Source: AWTP1-13 sp044868325
GTDB lineage: Bacteria > Pseudomonadota > Alphaproteobacteria > Rhizobiales > Hyphomicrobiaceae
Direction: 5' to 3'
Length of the DNA: 7,424 nt
NCBI GenBank assembly: GCA_044868325.1
Contig: JBIOWI010000041.1
Location: forward strand, 1-7,424
The first letter of the stretch is position 1, and each line of letters opens with the position of its first letter. Below, piece after piece: positions 5,332-7,424 of the stretch. Below the pieces are notes generated by a model. That model had not been told where the DNA came from, ran no database searches, and saw nothing but the letters and a program-made list of their open reading frames with translations. The translations under genes and the position numbers were made by a program.

Positions 5332-6104
5332 CACTCGTGCTTGAAGGCCGGCTTGCGCTTGTCGACAAAGGCGGCCATGCCTTCCTTCTGGTCGGCCAGT
5401 GCGAACTGGGAGTGGAACACGCGCCGCTCGAAGCGGATGCCCTCCGCCAGCGAGGTCTCGTAGGCGCGGTTGACGCTCTCCTTGGTCATCATGACGACGG
5501 GGAGCGACATGGCGGCGATGGTCTCGGCCGTTTTCATGGCCTCCTCCATGAGGGAGGCCGCCGGCACCACGCGGGCCACCAGGTTGGCGCGCTCGGCCTC
5601 GGCGGCGTCCATCATGCGGCCGGTGAGGCACATCTCCATGGCCTTGGCCTTGCCCACCTGCCGGATCAGCCGCTGCGTGCCGCCCGAGCCCGGCATGACG
5701 CCCAGCTTGATCTCCGGCTGGCCGAACCTGGCGGTGTCGGCGGCAATGACGATGTCGCACATCATGGCGAGCTCGCAGCCGCCGCCCAGAGCGAAGCCCG
5801 CCACCGCGGCGATCACCGGCTTGCGGGCACGGGCCAGGCGGTCCCACTTGGAGATGAAGTCCTCCTTGTAGGCCTGCATGTAGGTCTTGGACTGCATCTC
5901 CTTGATGTCGGCGCCGGCGGCGAAGGCCTTGTCGCTGCCCGTGATGACGATGCAGCCGATGCCGGCGTCGCCCTCGAAGGCGTCGAGCGCCTGCGACAGC
6001 TCGCCGATGAGCTGGGCGTTGAGGGCGTTGAGGGCGTTCGGCCGGTTAAGCCGGATCAGGCCGACGCGGCCTTTGGTTTCGGCGATGATGGTCTCGTAGG
6101 CCAT
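5331..6104 (-). CDS. Enoyl-CoA hydratase (crotonase family)
   Basis: Hydrates trans-2-enoyl-CoA to 3-hydroxyacyl-CoA in fatty-acid beta-oxidation. The 257-residue protein is the normal length. The oxyanion-hole segments are AFAAGADIKEM (60-70) and GFALGGGCELAMMCD (103-117), and both catalytic glutamates of the family are present: Glu111 in GGGCELAMM and Glu131 in FGQPEIKLGVMPGSGGTQRL. The C-terminal helix ends KRKPAFKHE. I chose the ATG at 6104 because GGAG lies six bases upstream and the sequence then starts MAYETIIAETKGRVGLIRLNRP, as in homologues. An upstream ATG at 6164 would add 20 residues of no recognisable character. It is a classical neighbour of rpsT in Hyphomicrobiales. A perfect dyad lies 27 bp upstream. 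The exact substrate chain length cannot be read from sequence. Confidence 0.95.
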   Translation of the reverse strand: MAYETIIAETKGRVGLIRLNRPNALNALNAQLIGELSQALDAFEGDAGIGCIVITGSDKAFAAGADIKEMQSKTYMQAYKEDFISKWDRLARARKPVIAAVAGFALGGGCELAMMCDIVIAADTARFGQPEIKLGVMPGSGGTQRLIRQVGKAKAMEMCLTGRMMDAAEAERANLVARVVPAASLMEEAMKTAETIAAMSLPVVMMTKESVNRAYETSLAEGIRFERRVFHSQFALADQKEGMAAFVDKRKPAFKHE

Positions 6105-6130
6105 GGCATGCTCCATTTGGGTGGCGTGGC

Positions 6131-6146
6131 ACGCAGTTGACTGCGT
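6131..6146. promoter_or_regulatory. Perfect 16-bp dyad upstream of enoyl-CoA hydratase (possible operator)
   Basis: ACGCAGT-TG-ACTGCGT has exact 7-bp arms around a 2-base centre. It begins 27 bp upstream of the chosen start codon. The compact symmetry suits a dimeric repressor of the TetR or GntR type, which often control beta-oxidation genes. No regulator gene is present in the window, so the assignment is inference. Confidence 0.4.
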
Positions 6147-6239
6147 CTCGTGCTGCGCGTCCATCTTTCTCGAATTGGCAACGATCGGTCACGAGCACTG
6201 ATTTCGCGCAGAGTTGTCTTGTCGCTGCAGAGGCTGCCA

Positions 6240-6533
6240 TCAGCGCAGATGCTGCTTGTGATCCATGCTCTCGTGCAGGATACGGATGATGTATAGCTGC
6301 TTGCGATGCCAGCGATGAAAGATCACGTGGGAGCCGCAGCGGTATTTGAAGGTAGCCTTCAGGGCCTCGGGAACCGCGCGACTGAGCGAGGGATTGGCCA
6401 CAAGCTTGCCGAATGCTTCGTATAGCTTGGCCACGTACCGGTCGGCCTGCTCAAGGCCCCATCGGGCGTGCGAGTACCGCCAAATCTCAGCGAGGTCGCT
6501 GCTAGCGCGCCGCGAGATTCGCCAGGTGCTCAT
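6240..6533 (-). CDS. parE: ParE-family toxin (type II toxin-antitoxin)
   Basis: A 97-residue RelE/ParE-superfamily protein. ParE toxins typically block DNA gyrase, and relatives in the superfamily cut mRNA. Visible family features are the N-terminal beta strand and helical hairpin WRISRRASSDLAEIWRYSHARWG (about 4-26), the second helix QADRYVAKLYEAFGKLVANPSL (about 29-50), then YRCGSHVIFHRW (about 64-75) and the hallmark C-terminal strand YIIRILHESMDHKQHL (about 81-96). Its ATG at 6533 overlaps the antitoxin stop in an ATGA junction, which indicates translational coupling. The frame is intact and all core elements are present, so it may be active. The gene ends 135 bp before the hydratase, with no strong terminator in between. 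ParE fits better than RelE because of the RxLHxxMD ending. Confidence 0.9.
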   Translation of the reverse strand: MSTWRISRRASSDLAEIWRYSHARWGLEQADRYVAKLYEAFGKLVANPSLSRAVPEALKATFKYRCGSHVIFHRWHRKQLYIIRILHESMDHKQHLR

Positions 6534-6796
6534 GCCGCATTGGACACCTTCTTGCCCTTAGCTTCCTTGTGCCTCTCGGCGAGGAACTCATCGAGGCCGA
6601 AGCTGTCGAGCCATCCGCTATCCTCCCCTTCCTGAAGGGCCGCACGGAGAGTTTCCGTGCGCGATTCGCTCTCTTCGAGCAGGCGCAAGCCGGCCTGCAC
6701 CACCGCATCGGGGGAGCTGAAGCGGCCCCTGGCGACCATCTCCTCTATGAAGGCGAGGAAATAGCTCTCAAGGCGCAGGGTGGTTTCTTTGGGCAT
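6530..6796 (-). CDS. parD: ParD-like ribbon-helix-helix antitoxin
   Basis: An 88-residue CopG/ParD-type antitoxin that should bind its own promoter as a dimer and neutralise the toxin encoded next. The N-terminal ribbon-helix-helix spans about 4-42: TTLRLESYFLAFIEEMVARGRFSSPDAVV... ending in QAGLRLLEE. The C-terminal arm RAALQEGEDSGWLDSF (about 51-66), followed by a charged helix, is the usual toxin-wrapping part. The ATG at 6796 is favoured because AAGGAGG lies seven bases upstream, a very strong Shine-Dalgarno. The frame is open further upstream to 6958, but that sequence has no RHH character. The stop overlaps the toxin start by four bases. The pair is most likely autoregulated through the promoter region at 6819-6848. 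Confidence 0.9.
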   Translation of the reverse strand: MPKETTLRLESYFLAFIEEMVARGRFSSPDAVVQAGLRLLEESESRTETLRAALQEGEDSGWLDSFGLDEFLAERHKEAKGKKVSNAA

Positions 6797-6818
6797 CGTA
6801 CGGCCTCCTTGAGCGGGC

Positions 6819-6848
6819 AATCTACCAGGAGGGCGCCGTCGCCAGCAA
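6819..6848 (-). promoter_or_regulatory. Candidate promoter/operator of parDE
   Basis: On the minus strand TTGCTG (6843-6848) is followed after 18 bases by TAGATT (6819-6824), giving a very short leader before the ribosome-binding site. The spacer holds an imperfect 12-bp palindrome centred on GGCGCC (6829-6840), a plausible ParD binding site. Motif matches only. Confidence 0.35.
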
Positions 6849-6985
6849 CCGAGCGCGAGACTGATCGCAGCGTTGGCGTACCGACAGTGGAAAGTGAAGC
6901 AGCCCCGTCTTGCGCAGCTGCAGTCAAGCCCGCCGTTGACCATTGGCCGCAAGACCACAGACCGGGGACCCGGGGCGGAGTGTCC

Positions 6986-7396
6986 TTAGCGGAGAGACTT
7001 GATGACCGCGTTCCGGTGATCCGCGGCGCCTCGGAAGAATCGACGAACCTCGTCGAAAGCTTGTAGCAGCCAATCCAGGTTATCGCCGCCAGGCAGACCA
7101 TCCCAACGCCCCGGATACACCTTGGCCTCGTTCATGTCGGCGGCGTCATAGTGTTGTCGCAGCGTATCGTGTGTGACCGTCGACAAGGCCGCGGCGACAG
7201 CCCTAACTTCCGAAGCATCCAGATAGCGAGCCGGCCCGTACCCATGGTCGTCGCCTATCTCTCTGCCGCCGAGAATAGCAAGATCGAGTGGCCCCCGACC
7301 AGGGTGATTCAAAGTACCGCACTGCTTGGTAGCTGACACGGGGCGCAAATCGGATTCTGTAGCGGAGCCACTGGGATGGAGGTGGCTCGATGGCAC
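6986..7396 (-). CDS. YfbM/DUF1877-family protein, N-terminally truncated (probable gene remnant)
   Basis: From about residue 28 onward the 136-residue frame looks like the C-terminal two thirds of DUF1877/YfbM proteins, which are about 165 residues and have no established function. The diagnostic stretches are GPLDLAILGGREIGDDHGYGPARYL (about 35-59, the family's GxEIG...GYGPAR motif), NEAKVYPGRWD (about 89-99) and NLDWLLQAFDEVRRFFRGAADH (about 106-127). The family's N-terminal part, normally ending in a WHGLHFLLTGT-like stretch, is absent in every frame upstream. The first 27 residues (PSSHLHPSGSATESDLRPVS...) look like translated non-coding DNA. The GTG at 7396 has no good Shine-Dalgarno, and the frame stays open to the window edge. 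Homology stops near 7318, which marks a likely breakpoint. Probably not functional, but the remaining frame is unbroken. Confidence 0.7.
   Translation of the reverse strand: MPSSHLHPSGSATESDLRPVSATKQCGTLNHPGRGPLDLAILGGREIGDDHGYGPARYLDASEVRAVAAALSTVTHDTLRQHYDAADMNEAKVYPGRWDGLPGGDNLDWLLQAFDEVRRFFRGAADHRNAVIKSLR
7365..7388 (+). promoter_or_regulatory. Hairpin overlapping the Shine-Dalgarno of the plus-strand start
   Basis: GAGCCAC (7365-7371) and GTGGCTC (7382-7388) are perfect 7-bp arms with a 10-base loop. The Shine-Dalgarno GGAGGTGG (7378-7385) runs from the loop into the right arm, and the ATG follows at 7390. Such a structure could hide the ribosome-binding site in transcripts entering from outside. 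Confidence 0.4.
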
Positions 7397-7424
7397 AGAC
7401 GCTGTGGGAGGTTCTCGGCGCGGT
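7390..7424 (+). CDS. Possible start of a plus-strand gene (first 11 codons, cut by window edge)
   Basis: ATG at 7390 opens a frame reading MAQTLWEVLGA before the window ends. GGAGGT (7378-7383) lies six bases upstream, a near-ideal Shine-Dalgarno, and this is the only well-supported plus-strand start in the window. It lies just beyond the point where homology in the truncated YfbM-like gene ends, and reads away from it. I do not recognise the product from 11 residues. A transposase of an inserted element is one explanation of the broken neighbour, but that is inference. Confidence 0.35.
   Translation, partial: MAQTLWEVLGA

Noticed and set aside
5088..6140. Plus-strand open frame opposite the hydratase gene
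   Set aside because: Its first part reads through the GGTGAG repeat region and the rest is the complement of the hydratase. No motif is recognisable.
6797..6958. N-terminal extension of the antitoxin to 6958
   Set aside because: The ATG at 6796 has a near-perfect AAGGAGG and begins the ribbon-helix-helix. The upstream 54 residues are Cys/Arg-rich without domain character and cover the promoter.

Overview
The window carries the replication-initiation locus of a GC-rich alphaproteobacterium, most likely a member of the Hyphomicrobiales (Rhizobiales). I infer this from the gene order enoyl-CoA hydratase - rpsT - dnaA - dnaN - recF, which is typical of that order, from the Rhizobiales-like DnaA P-loop (SQVGLGKTH), and from clustered GANTC sites, the target of the alphaproteobacterial CcrM methyltransferase. 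Every convincing complete gene is on the minus strand, so transcription runs from high to low coordinates.

Layout in transcription order, from the right edge. (1) 7390-7424: the first codons of a possible plus-strand gene with a strong Shine-Dalgarno (SD) inside a hairpin, divergent from (2) 6986-7396, a YfbM/DUF1877 protein lacking its N-terminal third. (3) 6240-6796: a ParD/ParE toxin-antitoxin pair with an ATGA overlap. (4) 5331-6104: enoyl-CoA hydratase. (5) 4969-5330: an intergenic stretch with a 15-bp inverted repeat, a small tandem repeat and a good rpsT promoter. (6) 4705-4968: rpsT (ribosomal protein S20). (7) 4048-4704: a 657-bp gene-free stretch with five GANTC sites, one candidate promoter and a perfect 10-bp inverted repeat. 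(8) 3610-4047: a rhodanese-domain protein starting at GTG. (9) 1888-3468: dnaA. (10) 530-1666: dnaN. (11) 1-496: the N-terminal part of recF, cut by the window edge.

The core genes work together: DnaA melts the origin, DnaN is the sliding clamp, RecF handles gap repair at forks, and S20 links the locus to ribosome supply. The rhodanese gene sits between rpsT and dnaA, where the canonical order has only a regulatory intergenic region. The right end, with parDE, a truncated gene and a possible new gene start, looks like accessory DNA next to the conserved core, at a place where related genomes often carry mutM.

I found no tRNA, rRNA, CRISPR array or complete insertion sequence. There is no cluster of DnaA boxes, so I do not call an origin here. 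No clearly new multi-gene system is visible. The most distinctive points are the regulatory architecture around rpsT-rhodanese-dnaA, the Gly-rich repeat extension and altered sensor I of DnaA, and the damaged right edge.
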